Source: JAVKBW01 sp964352715
GTDB lineage: Bacteria; Pseudomonadota; Alphaproteobacteria; UBA8366; Aestuariispiraceae
DNA: 15,187 nt
Direction: 5' to 3'
NCBI GenBank assembly: GCA_964352715.1
Contig: CAYGSU010000082.1
Span: 1-15,187, forward strand
Within the stretch, counting starts at the first letter, position 1. Each line of letters starts with the position of its first letter. The translations under genes and the position numbers were made by a program. Below the pieces are notes generated by a model, which was given only the letters and a program-made list of their open reading frames with translations, was not told the origin of the DNA and did not search any database. Below are positions 7,571 to 14,818 of the stretch, piece after piece.

Positions 7571-8257
7571 CTAGGACTTTTTCTTCAGCTTACATTCCGA
7601 ACCAGCTTTTTCGTAATCCGGTCGGTCAAAGTGCTTGGGAAATACACCGTTGAGATACAGGTAGAGATCGGATTTTGCCTCTTCATTCGACATCCAGTCC
7701 GGATACATCAGCAAGTTCAGCCATTCACCATCAACCAGGGATTCCAGACTGCGTGTAATTGCTTCCGGATCAAGGTTATCATAGTTGCCATCGGCAATGA
7801 TCTCCTTGCAGAGTCTCAGAATTTCACTATAGCGCTGGTCATCGTGATGGTTGTAGATCTTGAGGTAGCTGGGTCGATACTTAGCCTGGCCCCAGAATGC
7901 AAACCAGACAGCCAGCTTCTTCCGGGAACAGATCTTCGGGTCGAAATCCGCACTTAAAATTGCTGAAAGCTGGGCTGTTGCGTCCGGTGGCGCATCCTGC
8001 ATGGCCTGGAACCAGAGCTCATAATGCTCGTTGACCAGGTACTCCAGCGTCGCGTTGTATAGCATTTCCTTGCTGTCAAAGTAGAAGTTCACGACGCCAT
8101 GCGAGAGTTTAGCCCCCTTGGTTACTGTCGTCAGCGTCGTTCCCGAGAAACCGCGCTTGGATATTGAATCGATTGTCGCATTGATGAGTTGCTGTCGACG
8201 CGCTTCACGCGCCGCGACACGACTGCCTCCCGGTTTTTCAGATACTGTCTGTTTCAT
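7571..8257 (-). CDS. TetR-family transcriptional regulator, BetI-like
   Basis: This 228-residue protein starts at ATG 8257, with a GAGG 10 nt upstream. The N-terminal helix-turn-helix spans about residues 22-66 (RQQLINATIDSI, TTLTTVTKGAKLSHGVVNFYF), typical of TetR. The C-terminal half has the BetI-type ligand domain, including the WFAFWGQA stretch (118-125). BetI proteins repress choline/betaine genes and respond to choline, so a quaternary or methylated amine is a plausible effector; this is family inference. The gene sits between the importer and the dehydrogenases, 61 bp after the ATPase stop, with two palindromes in the gap. It is the best candidate to bind the shared 19-bp operator. The C-terminus is basic (KLKKKS). 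Confidence 0.88.
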   Translation of the reverse strand: MKQTVSEKPGGSRVAAREARRQQLINATIDSISKRGFSGTTLTTVTKGAKLSHGVVNFYFDSKEMLYNATLEYLVNEHYELWFQAMQDAPPDATAQLSAILSADFDPKICSRKKLAVWFAFWGQAKYRPSYLKIYNHHDDQRYSEILRLCKEIIADGNYDNLDPEAITRSLESLVDGEWLNLLMYPDWMSNEEAKSDLYLYLNGVFPKHFDRPDYEKAGSECKLKKKS

Positions 8258-8290
8258 GCTTCCGACCTCAAGTCTCTGGATCTGATGATT

Positions 8291-8300
8291 CTGTATACAG
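8291..8300. promoter_or_regulatory. Perfect 10-bp palindrome before the regulator gene
   Basis: CTGTATACAG is its own reverse complement and lies 34 nt upstream of the regulator ATG. It could be a binding site for autoregulation or chance. It does not contain the TGAC half-site of the other operators. Confidence 0.25.
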
Positions 8301-8305
8301 GATAC

Positions 8306-8326
8306 CTGACTAAACGATTTAGTCAG
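8306..8326. promoter_or_regulatory. Long inverted repeat with operator-like half-sites between ATPase and regulator genes
   Basis: CTGACTAAA (8306-8314) and TTTAGTCAG (8318-8326) are perfect 9-bp arms around a 3-bp centre, overlapping the ATPase stop codon. The outer TGACT/AGTCA halves match those at 1007-1022 and partly those at 979-988 and 12598-12640, but the spacing is wider. It could be an internal operator for regulator and dehydrogenase expression, or an mRNA stem-loop separating transporter and regulator messages. There is no T-run after it on the minus strand, so it is not a classical terminator. Confidence 0.45.
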
Positions 8327-9416
8327 CGTTCAAAAGAACGAAAGCGTCATCGTTCCAATTCACCCAGATTCCGTTCGATTCCGCATCACGTGCCAGTTGA
8401 GCCAGATTGGTATTCTGTGCAGAAACGGCAATCGGTTTCTCCATACCGTCCACCCGGACATAGATGTGGCTTCTGTCACCGAGATACGCTGTGCTGAGCA
8501 GGCTTCCCTTCAGGGACACGCCGCTTGCCGGCTTTTCCGCTATGATCTGAATTTTTTCAGGGCGTATCGCAGCAGTTACAGACTGTCCGCGCGCATATGC
8601 CTTGCCGCAGGATGGAACAGAAACGTGACCCAGCGGTCCGGCATCGATCAGAAACCGATTGTCATTCACTTCGACGATCGTCGTATCGAAAAAGTTCATC
8701 GAGCCGATAAAGCTGGCGACGCCCTTGCTTACGGGAGCTTCATATAGCTGTGTCGGCGTATCGATCTGCAAATACTTGCCTTTCGACATCACGGCAATTC
8801 GGTCGGACATGGTCAGAGCTTCGTCCTGATCATGCGTTACGAAGACGAACGTAATGCCAACGGATCGCTGCAGATCCCGAAGCTCAAGCTGCATCTGTTC
8901 CCGAAGTTGCTTGTCCAGTGCGCCGAGCGGCTCGTCCAGCAGAAGAACCTTCGGTCGGCGGATCAGGGCCCTGGCAAGGGCAACACGCTGCCGTTCACCG
9001 CCTGAAAGTTCATGCGAAGCCCGGCTTTCATATCCGGGAAGCTTTATAAGCTCCAGCATCTCGGCAACGCGGGCATTGAACTCCGGCTTGGAAAGCTTAT
9101 CCCGTCGCAACGAGTACCCGATATTCTGGCTGACGTTCAAATGCGGAAATATTGCATAGCTTTGGAACACCATATTTACGGGACGGCGATTGGCCGGCAC
9201 GGCAGACATTGGCTGACCATCGATGAAGATCTCTCCGCTGGTCGGAAATTCAAACCCCGCCAGCATCCTCAACAAGGTTGTCTTGCCGCAACCGGATGGG
9301 CCCAGCAGTGAAAAGAACTCGCCTTGTGCAATGTCGATACTTACGTTGTCTACGGCCCGCACATCACCGAAGTGCTTGCTGACATTCTGAATGGAAATAT
9401 ACGATTCATTACTCAC
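8319..9416 (-). CDS. ABC transporter ATPase, PotA-like (polyamine/opine/betaine type)
   Basis: This 365-residue protein energises the importer at the inner face of the membrane. It shows Walker A GPSGCGKTT (39-47), the Q-loop Q85, the signature LSGGERQ (137-143), Walker B LLLDEP (158-163), the D-loop GALD and the H-loop H195. A C-terminal TOBE-type region (about 240-350) is typical of PotA and related ATPases. The start is GTG 9416; a GGAG lies 10 nt upstream within the end of the permease gene, only 5 nt away. The gene follows two permeases and a binding protein, so it completes a full importer. The PotA label describes the subfamily and does not show that polyamines are the substrate. Confidence 0.92.
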   Translation of the reverse strand: MSNESYISIQNVSKHFGDVRAVDNVSIDIAQGEFFSLLGPSGCGKTTLLRMLAGFEFPTSGEIFIDGQPMSAVPANRRPVNMVFQSYAIFPHLNVSQNIGYSLRRDKLSKPEFNARVAEMLELIKLPGYESRASHELSGGERQRVALARALIRRPKVLLLDEPLGALDKQLREQMQLELRDLQRSVGITFVFVTHDQDEALTMSDRIAVMSKGKYLQIDTPTQLYEAPVSKGVASFIGSMNFFDTTIVEVNDNRFLIDAGPLGHVSVPSCGKAYARGQSVTAAIRPEKIQIIAEKPASGVSLKGSLLSTAYLGDRSHIYVRVDGMEKPIAVSAQNTNLAQLARDAESNGIWVNWNDDAFVLLNAD

Positions 9417-9421
9417 AGCGT

Positions 9422-10294
9422 TTAAACTCCGGTTGCAGAATTCGGCTGAGCGCCGCGCCTACGGATCCATTCCGAGAAGTAGACGAGAACGAAGGAAACA
9501 ATCAGGATGACTGAGCCAAGCGCCAGAACGCGTGGCAATTGTGCAGGGAACCGCAACTGACTCCACATGTAGATCGGAAGGGTCGGCTCACTTCCGGCCA
9601 GAAAGAATGCCAGAATGAACTCGTCGAATGATGTTGTGAATGTCAGCAACAGGCTGGCGACAATTCCCGGAAAAATCAGCGGGAATGTTACACGCCAGAA
9701 TGTATGCCAGGCACCCTCACCAAGGTCCAGCGAAGCTTCTTCCAGCGATTTGTCGAATCCTTCGAGCCTGGAGATCAGTATCCACATCGAGTAGGCCGTA
9801 CAGGGCGCAAGATGCGCAATACCTATTGTTACTAATGAAAGCTCGATGTTCAGTGCATTAGCGATAACCAGCAAGGCAATACCGACGATAATGCCCGGGA
9901 CGACAAAGGGGGCCATGATGAAGCTGATAATCGGACCCTTGCCCCGCATCCGGTAGCGGGTAACCGCCTTGGCGGCCAGTGTACCGAAAAACGTACTGAT
10001 AATCGCGACAGGTATACCGACCTTAACGCTGTTCCAGAGAGCCTGCATCAATCGCTCTGAGCTGAACGCCTCCTCATACCATTGAAAGGTGAAGCCGCTC
10101 AGGGGAAAGGCGATAAATGTTGAATCGTTAAACGAAAACAATGGCAGAAAAAGTACAGGCAGATAGATGAAAAACAGATACACCAGGGCAAATGTCCCTA
10201 GCCCGCTCAGTCTTCGCTTCTTGCTGACGTGTTTTTTCGGCACGGAAGTTTCGTTTCTGCGAGCCGATACAGAAGTGGAACTGATATTGCTCAT
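9422..10294 (-). CDS. ABC transporter permease, PotC-like
   Basis: This 290-residue inner-membrane protein starts at ATG 10294, which overlaps the stop of the preceding permease as ATGA; an AGGA lies 4 nt upstream. The longer frame from 10327 is less likely. After a basic cytoplasmic N-terminus (about 1-30) there are about six hydrophobic segments, starting near residue 33. The coupling (EAA) loop is EEASLDLGEG (185-194), where the ATPase docks. Phe-rich N-terminal and periplasmic parts (FSFNDSTF, 53-60) match PotC/PotI permeases of polyamine-type importers. Translation is coupled with both neighbours. Confidence 0.9.
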   Translation of the reverse strand: MSNISSTSVSARRNETSVPKKHVSKKRRLSGLGTFALVYLFFIYLPVLFLPLFSFNDSTFIAFPLSGFTFQWYEEAFSSERLMQALWNSVKVGIPVAIISTFFGTLAAKAVTRYRMRGKGPIISFIMAPFVVPGIIVGIALLVIANALNIELSLVTIGIAHLAPCTAYSMWILISRLEGFDKSLEEASLDLGEGAWHTFWRVTFPLIFPGIVASLLLTFTTSFDEFILAFFLAGSEPTLPIYMWSQLRFPAQLPRVLALGSVILIVSFVLVYFSEWIRRRGAQPNSATGV

Positions 10295-11232
10295 AGGTCC
10301 TGCGTCCTGACACGTTTGGTAACCCATAACAGGGCGCAGACAACCAATGTAATTGTCAGAAGCGAAATGACGGAAAGCGCTGCCCCTAGCGGCCAGTTGT
10401 TAGCGGTCGAGAATTGCAATTGAATCAGATTGCCGATCATCAATCCTCTCGGTCCCCCTAACAGCGCCGGCGTTATGTAATCGCCGACAGTCGGGATAAA
10501 CACCAGCAAACAGGCGGCAATCACGCCAGCCATCGACAAAGGCAGTGTTATTCTCAAGAAGCGCATGACCGGCCCATCACCCAGATCGGTCGCGGCTTCC
10601 AGCAACGAGCGGTCTATTTTTTCAAGCGACACATAGATCGGCAGGATCGCAAACGCCGCCCAGGCATGTGCAAGTGTCAGGACAACAGCAAACTGATTGT
10701 ACAGAAGGAACTGCAGCGGTTCTTCGATCCAGCCGAGCGACCCCAGACCGGAATTGACCACACCATTGTAACCGAGAATGATTTTCCAGGCGAAAACCCG
10801 CAGCAGGTAACTTGTCCAGAACGGCACGGTAATCAGGATGATCCACATCATCTTGTTCTTCTTCACTCGAAACGCGATGTAGTAAGCCATCGGGTAGGCG
10901 AGCAGAACGGTCAGAATTGTTACAAAGCCGGATATCTTTATCGAACGCCACAGCAGTCTCTGATATGAATCGCTGTCTGCGAACTTGGCATAGTTATCCA
11001 GTGAAACGCCCGGGGTGAATTCCAGCAGATCCTGTGTCCAGAAGCTGATGACAAACAGAATGACGAGCGGCGCACCGATGGACAGCGCCATCAACAGCAG
11101 TGTCGGCGAAAGAAGGAAGTATCCTCGAACACTTTCACTGCGCAGATACAGTCTTCGACAATAGTCCAGCAGGCTGTGCTGTGCCGGCGCTGCCACGGCG
11201 GTCAAGGTAGATGGGCTTGTCTGAGCGGTCAT
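10291..11232 (-). CDS. ABC transporter permease, PotB-like
   Basis: This 313-residue protein starts at ATG 11232. The frame runs on to a TTG at 11316, but that has no ribosome site. The site at 11232 is also weak, so the start is moderately sure. About six membrane segments follow a soluble N-terminus of some 35 residues, the first near 40-64. The coupling loop is LLEAATDLGDG (210-220). The FIPTVGDYITPALLGG stretch (245-260) is characteristic of PotB/PotH permeases. It forms the membrane channel together with the PotC-like partner, whose start codon overlaps its stop. A 162-bp gap with a stem-loop separates it from the binding-protein gene upstream, a common device for making more binding protein than permease. 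Confidence 0.9.
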   Translation of the reverse strand: MTAQTSPSTLTAVAAPAQHSLLDYCRRLYLRSESVRGYFLLSPTLLLMALSIGAPLVILFVISFWTQDLLEFTPGVSLDNYAKFADSDSYQRLLWRSIKISGFVTILTVLLAYPMAYYIAFRVKKNKMMWIILITVPFWTSYLLRVFAWKIILGYNGVVNSGLGSLGWIEEPLQFLLYNQFAVVLTLAHAWAAFAILPIYVSLEKIDRSLLEAATDLGDGPVMRFLRITLPLSMAGVIAACLLVFIPTVGDYITPALLGGPRGLMIGNLIQLQFSTANNWPLGAALSVISLLTITLVVCALLWVTKRVRTQDL

Positions 11233-11333
11233 CGCTGTGTGGGTTACCTTGCTATGGAAAACGGGTCGGTCCGGCTTAATCGCTTCTTGTACAAGCCCGC
11301 AAAAACCAGCGATCAAACACCGCCGGTTTCACT

Positions 11334-11360
11334 GTGCCGGGTGAAGGCCGGAACCGGCAC
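11334..11360 (-). other. Stem-loop between binding-protein and permease genes
   Basis: The arms GTGCCGG and CCGGCAC (7 bp each, 13-nt loop) lie 34 nt beyond the stop of the binding-protein gene. The loop itself holds part of a smaller palindrome (GCCGGAACCGGC). No T-run follows on the minus strand, so it is more likely an mRNA-stabilising or partial read-through element than a terminator. Such hairpins usually raise binding-protein levels over membrane components. Confidence 0.5.
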
Positions 11361-11394
11361 ATGTTCAACCCGCCACGACAGACCATGTACAGGA

Positions 11395-12510
11395 CTAGAT
11401 TCCAGAGATCAGTTCACCCCAGTCACGGTTGATGCGCTGTTCGATCTCTTCAGGTTGAGCAATCAGAAAGACCCCGCTGTTGAGGACCTCGAACGGATCT
11501 TCGGACAGGCCGATTGCCTTCAGCTGTTCAGGAGTGAACATCTCAAATGCTTTTCTGTTGGAATGACCGTATGAGCTTCCCTCGATGCACCACTGACCGC
11601 TTTCCGGACTTATCAGGGCATCAAGAAGATCATGCGCCCGGTCGTAGTGCGGCGCATCCACCGTGAGGACCATACCACATACCCAGGTCAACCCGCCTTC
11701 CTTCACGTTCGCGAACTTCACCGGCACGTCTTCTGCAAGCAAGGTTGCAGGAACGTCGTTCCATGTCATCGCTGCAACGACTTCGCCGGTTGCGAGCGCC
11801 TGCACCAAAGTCGTACTGTCGCTTTGCCGGAATCTCAGCAACTCCTGCTGCTGACGAAGCAAGTCCATGACTTTTTTCATGTCGCTTTCGGTTATGTTCT
11901 CGAAATCCACACCGGCATAGATGGCAGCGCACCACCATGAATCTCCTGCCGCATCAATGATCGAAAGTCGACCCGCATATCTTTCGTTCCAGAGCATGCC
12001 CCAGGATTCTTCTTCACCTTCCAGATCATAAAGATCGGTTCGATACGTTACCGATGTCTGGCCCCATTCCCAGGGAATGAACCACTGTTCGCCATCAAAC
12101 TGGGTGCCTTCAACAGTCTTCAACGCCGGGATTACGTCTTTCCAGTTCGAAAGGCGGGATGTATCGATGGGCTGAAGCAGCCCCGCATTCTTCCATCGCG
12201 GAACGTCATTGCTGCAGGGGTGCAGGATATCGACCTGAAAACCTGCCCGAATTTTCGTAAATGCTTCCTGTGTGTCGCCGAATGTCGGCAGCTCAGGTGT
12301 AGAGCCGAACTTGTCCACATATCCCTGCCACATTTCAGGCACGTCATACCCGGCCCAGGTGTAGTAGATCGGATCTCCTTCAGCTCGGCTCGGTTTTGCC
12401 AGCATCGGCATGGCGACTGCCGACAATCCAACAGCCCCTAAAGCACGGGTAAGGTCCCGCCTGCTAATATCCCTGTTCGAGATGCGCCTGATCGTATCGT
12501 TGATATCCAT
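11395..12510 (-). CDS. Extracellular solute-binding protein, PotD-like, with Tat-type signal
   Basis: This 371-residue periplasmic receptor starts at ATG 12510, with GGAAGG 8 nt upstream; the ATG at 12543 lacks a ribosome site. The leader has twin arginines (SRRDL, 16-20), a hydrophobic core and a PSRA-EG cleavage region near residue 43, so Tat export is likely. The mature protein begins YYTWAGYDVPEMW (49-61), as in PotD/type-D binding proteins, which hold cationic ligands with aromatic and acidic residues. Many Trp, Asp and Glu (WEWGQ, TWNDVP, GGLTWVCG) fit a cationic amine ligand. It is the first gene of the leftward operon, so the operon's promoter lies just upstream. The ligand itself cannot be read from the sequence. 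Confidence 0.9.
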   Translation of the reverse strand: MDINDTIRRISNRDISRRDLTRALGAVGLSAVAMPMLAKPSRAEGDPIYYTWAGYDVPEMWQGYVDKFGSTPELPTFGDTQEAFTKIRAGFQVDILHPCSNDVPRWKNAGLLQPIDTSRLSNWKDVIPALKTVEGTQFDGEQWFIPWEWGQTSVTYRTDLYDLEGEEESWGMLWNERYAGRLSIIDAAGDSWWCAAIYAGVDFENITESDMKKVMDLLRQQQELLRFRQSDSTTLVQALATGEVVAAMTWNDVPATLLAEDVPVKFANVKEGGLTWVCGMVLTVDAPHYDRAHDLLDALISPESGQWCIEGSSYGHSNRKAFEMFTPEQLKAIGLSEDPFEVLNSGVFLIAQPEEIEQRINRDWGELISGI

Positions 12511-12578
12511 GTCCCGACCCTTCCTCTGTCCAATCGTGACCATTTTTTACTGCTGGCGATACGCCCCTGTAGTCGATC

Positions 12579-12608
12579 AAGATAAGTTGATAATATCTGA
12601 CTGGTCAA
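12579..12608 (-). promoter_or_regulatory. Predicted promoter of the transporter/dehydrogenase operon
   Basis: On the minus strand TTGACC (12603-12608) is followed after 17 bp by TTATCT (12580-12585), or after 18 bp by TATCTT (12579-12584). The -35 lies in the 19-bp operator exactly as in the lipoprotein promoter at 978-1007. The matching architecture supports both calls. Confidence 0.5.
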
Positions 12609-12613
12609 TCAAT
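12595..12613 (-). promoter_or_regulatory. Operator site, right copy of the perfect 19-bp repeat
   Basis: The minus strand carries the same 19 bases as 973-991, with the core palindrome at 12598-12607. It covers the -35 of the leftward operon. A second TGACTGGTCA stands at 12631-12640. Confidence 0.72.
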
Positions 12614-12630
12614 TTTGTAAATATATTTTT

Positions 12631-12640
12631 TGACTGGTCA
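12631..12640 (+). promoter_or_regulatory. Second operator core in the divergent control region
   Basis: TGACTGGTCA repeats the 10-bp core of 12598-12607; the centres are 33 bp apart, about three helical turns. The flanks differ from the 19-bp copy. On the plus strand TTGACT (12630-12635) could act as a -35 for the amine oxidase gene, with TAGTAT (12651-12656) as a poorly spaced (15 bp) -10, so this site may control the rightward genes. Confidence 0.6.
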
Positions 12641-12779
12641 CAAAAATTTATAGTATCAGTCTACGGGCGATGAACGCCATGAGGCATCATTGCGGAGTGT
12701 GGTCATTCTGTTGCGTCAATCGCGGAAATGCAGGGGCGGCAGTGGCTGGTGTGTTAGAATGAACGGGAAGGATAGGTCT

Positions 12780-14120
12780 ATGACTGAACCAGTTTTTGCG
12801 CGGCGGACGTTTCTTGCAGGCCTGGCAGCATCATCTGTGTTGCCGTCTGTCGGCCACGCCCTGCCATCGAACCCGGATGTTGTGATCGTTGGCGCAGGCT
12901 CGGCCGGATTGTCTGCCGCCCGCAAACTCATATCGAACGGTCTTTCTGTTGTTATTGTCGAGGCAGCAAACAGGATTGGCGGTCGCGCGTATACCGAATC
13001 CGAAACATTCGGCGTTCCCTTCGATCACGGATGTTCCTGGGTCATGGGGCCATCAGACGTTCCCTATGTCCAAATGGCTCGGGATTGGAACTACACGCTT
13101 CTGGATCATCGGAATGCAGGCGAAGCTCTGTTCGTTGGCAACAGATACGCAAACAGCAGTGAGCGCAGGAAAATCGACGCGGCCTATACTGCAATCGATA
13201 GCGCCCTCTACGCTGCCGGCGAAAAAGGGTTGGATATACCGGCATCAACGGTAATTCCGCCCGATCTGGAATACGCCGGCATTCCGCAGACCTGGAACGG
13301 CCCGATGGATTGGGGCGTTGATTACGTAAACCTGTCTACGATGGATGACTGGGAATACGGTGAAATCGGTTCAAACTACCTCATCAAGGAAGGCTACGGC
13401 ACCCTGGTTGCGCAGATGGGAAAAGGACTGCCGGTAATGCTCCGGACGCCCGCAAAGCGCATTGACTGGAGTGGCGATGGCGTTGCCGTTGAAACCGACG
13501 ACGGCACCATTCGGGCAAAGGCATGCATTGTCACGGTTTCACCGGGCGTTTTGAGTGCCGGATCGATCAGGTTCACGCCGGACTTGCCGGGCTGGAAGCA
13601 GGAGGCGATAGAGAATGTTCCCATGGGACTTCTGGCAAAGATCACCTTGCAGTTTGACGGTGAACGTTTCGGGCTTTCGCCGAACAAGTTTCTGACCTAT
13701 GCGGTCCCGAACAAGATGCCGGCGGAAGCCTGCTACTTTCTGACATTTCCTTTCTCGTTCGACTACATGGTGGGCTTCGTTGGTGGATCTTTCGGATGGG
13801 ATATCTCTGCGAAAGGCGCTGAAGTTGCCGTTGATTTCGCGCTTGGCGAACTTGAGAAGATCATGGGTAACAAGGTTCGCAGGCACTTCGTAAAAGGCCA
13901 TCTAACTGATTGGGCGGAGAACCCTTTGACCCGCGGTGCCTACGCATCGGCCCGGCCGGGCCATTTCTCCGCGCGCGCCGAATTGGGAAAGCCGATCGGC
14001 AATCGCGTTTTCTTCGCCGGCGATTCAGTGGCTGTACCCTATGTGTCCCTGTGCGGCGGCGCCTATCTAAGCGGCGAAGCGGTTGCCGGCAATGTGATGA
14101 ATGCCATCGGTGCCGGCTAG
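12780..14120 (+). CDS. Tat-exported flavin-containing amine oxidase
   Basis: This 446-residue FAD enzyme starts at ATG 12780, with AAGGA (12768-12772) 7 nt upstream; longer in-frame starts at 12690 and 12759 lack good sites. Twin arginines (ARRTFLAG, 7-14) and a hydrophobic stretch ending near GHA (25-27) mark a Tat signal, expected for an enzyme folded with FAD before export. The FAD-binding motif VIVGAGSAGLSAA spans 35-47, followed by E61 and GGRAY (67-71). The C-terminal FAD contact is FFAGD (411-415). K287 in LLAKITL is at the conserved lysine region of monoamine/polyamine oxidases. The reaction is amine plus O2 to aldehyde or imine plus H2O2. It is divergent from the importer and shares its operator region, so it probably acts in the periplasm on the same or a related amine. 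Confidence 0.9.
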   Translation: MTEPVFARRTFLAGLAASSVLPSVGHALPSNPDVVIVGAGSAGLSAARKLISNGLSVVIVEAANRIGGRAYTESETFGVPFDHGCSWVMGPSDVPYVQMARDWNYTLLDHRNAGEALFVGNRYANSSERRKIDAAYTAIDSALYAAGEKGLDIPASTVIPPDLEYAGIPQTWNGPMDWGVDYVNLSTMDDWEYGEIGSNYLIKEGYGTLVAQMGKGLPVMLRTPAKRIDWSGDGVAVETDDGTIRAKACIVTVSPGVLSAGSIRFTPDLPGWKQEAIENVPMGLLAKITLQFDGERFGLSPNKFLTYAVPNKMPAEACYFLTFPFSFDYMVGFVGGSFGWDISAKGAEVAVDFALGELEKIMGNKVRRHFVKGHLTDWAENPLTRGAYASARPGHFSARAELGKPIGNRVFFAGDSVAVPYVSLCGGAYLSGEAVAGNVMNAIGAG

Positions 14121-14134
14121 AACCGGAGCGACAG

Positions 14135-14656
14135 GTGGATACCGAAGACCAGCCATCGAAGTACCTGAAAACCTTGCTTCTGTATCATGAGGAAGAAGTC
14201 ATGGGAGAAGCGTATTTTCTGGGTCTTGCCGACTATTTTGACCTTCATCACGAACGTACGAAGCTCGCGCTTCTCGCCAGGGTGGAGCGGTATGCTGCAG
14301 AATCCGTTCGGCCTCTGCTGGAAAAATACGGGCTTTCACCACGCGAGGATCAGGAGCTCAGGCTCCTGGGCGAAAAATGGATTGGACGGCACAAAGACTT
14401 CAGCTGGCAGGCCCTTATGACAGACATGGCACTGCGATATCCGACATATCTGGTCAGTTTCGATGCCTTGTTACAGGCAGCGCCAGAAGAAGACCGTCCG
14501 GCAATTGAAATTTTGACTAATCACGAAATCGCCGCGATTGAGTTTGCGAAAATGGAACTCGATTCTTGTTCAGGCAGTCTCAAGCCAATCTACGATTATT
14601 TAAGGACGGGAAAGATCGATGCTTCATATCAAAGAGCAAATCCGTCGCAGACATAA
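14135..14656 (+). CDS. Small acidic helical protein, possibly ferritin-like; function unknown
   Basis: This 173-residue protein starts at GTG 14135, with GGAG (14125-14128) 6 nt upstream and only 14 nt after the amine oxidase stop. The frame is open upstream to 13910, but that part overlaps the oxidase gene. It has no signal peptide or membrane segment. The sequence looks mostly alpha-helical, with Glu/His clusters on separate predicted helices: E19-E20-E21 and E25, H38-H39-E40, E51, and H130-E131 plus E136 and E141. This could be a ferritin-like or diiron four-helix bundle, but a clear ExxH pair is missing, so the assignment is tentative. Context suggests a role linked to the oxidase, for example in peroxide or metal handling; this is speculation. 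The gene call is firm. Confidence 0.75.
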   Translation: MDTEDQPSKYLKTLLLYHEEEVMGEAYFLGLADYFDLHHERTKLALLARVERYAAESVRPLLEKYGLSPREDQELRLLGEKWIGRHKDFSWQALMTDMALRYPTYLVSFDALLQAAPEEDRPAIEILTNHEIAAIEFAKMELDSCSGSLKPIYDYLRTGKIDASYQRANPSQT

Positions 14657-14804
14657 AGCAATACTCGTCAGCCTGGTGACACTAGCCATTCTTGCGATTG
14701 CGTCGGTGCAGTTTGTTTCCTCTCACCAGGATGATCAGACGTCCTCAATTCAGCCCCCTGTTTGCAGCAGTTGTACTTTGCGGCACATGAACAAAAACCA
14801 ATAG
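14619..14804 (+). CDS. Tiny membrane-anchored protein with CxxC motif
   Basis: This 61-residue frame starts at ATG 14619 and overlaps the preceding gene by 38 bp. A purine-rich stretch (AAGGACGGGAAAG) ends 5 nt before the start. A basic N-terminus (KEQIRRRHK, 5-13) precedes one hydrophobic segment (about 14-33), giving a cytoplasm-in anchor with a short periplasmic tail. The tail has C49-S-S-C52 followed by TLRHMNKNQ at the C-terminus, a possible metal or redox site. I do not recognise the family. Its place as the last gene after the amine oxidase and the helical protein suggests co-expression. It could be a chance frame, though charge and hydrophobic layout look genuine. Confidence 0.55.
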   Translation: MLHIKEQIRRRHKAILVSLVTLAILAIASVQFVSSHQDDQTSSIQPPVCSSCTLRHMNKNQ

Positions 14805-14818
14805 GAATTCGTCTGACC

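Noticed and set aside
11233..11316. 28-residue extension of the PotB-like permease from TTG 11316
   Set aside because: There is no ribosome site, TTG is a rare start, and the extension has no membrane or family features; ATG 11232 is preferred although its own site is weak.
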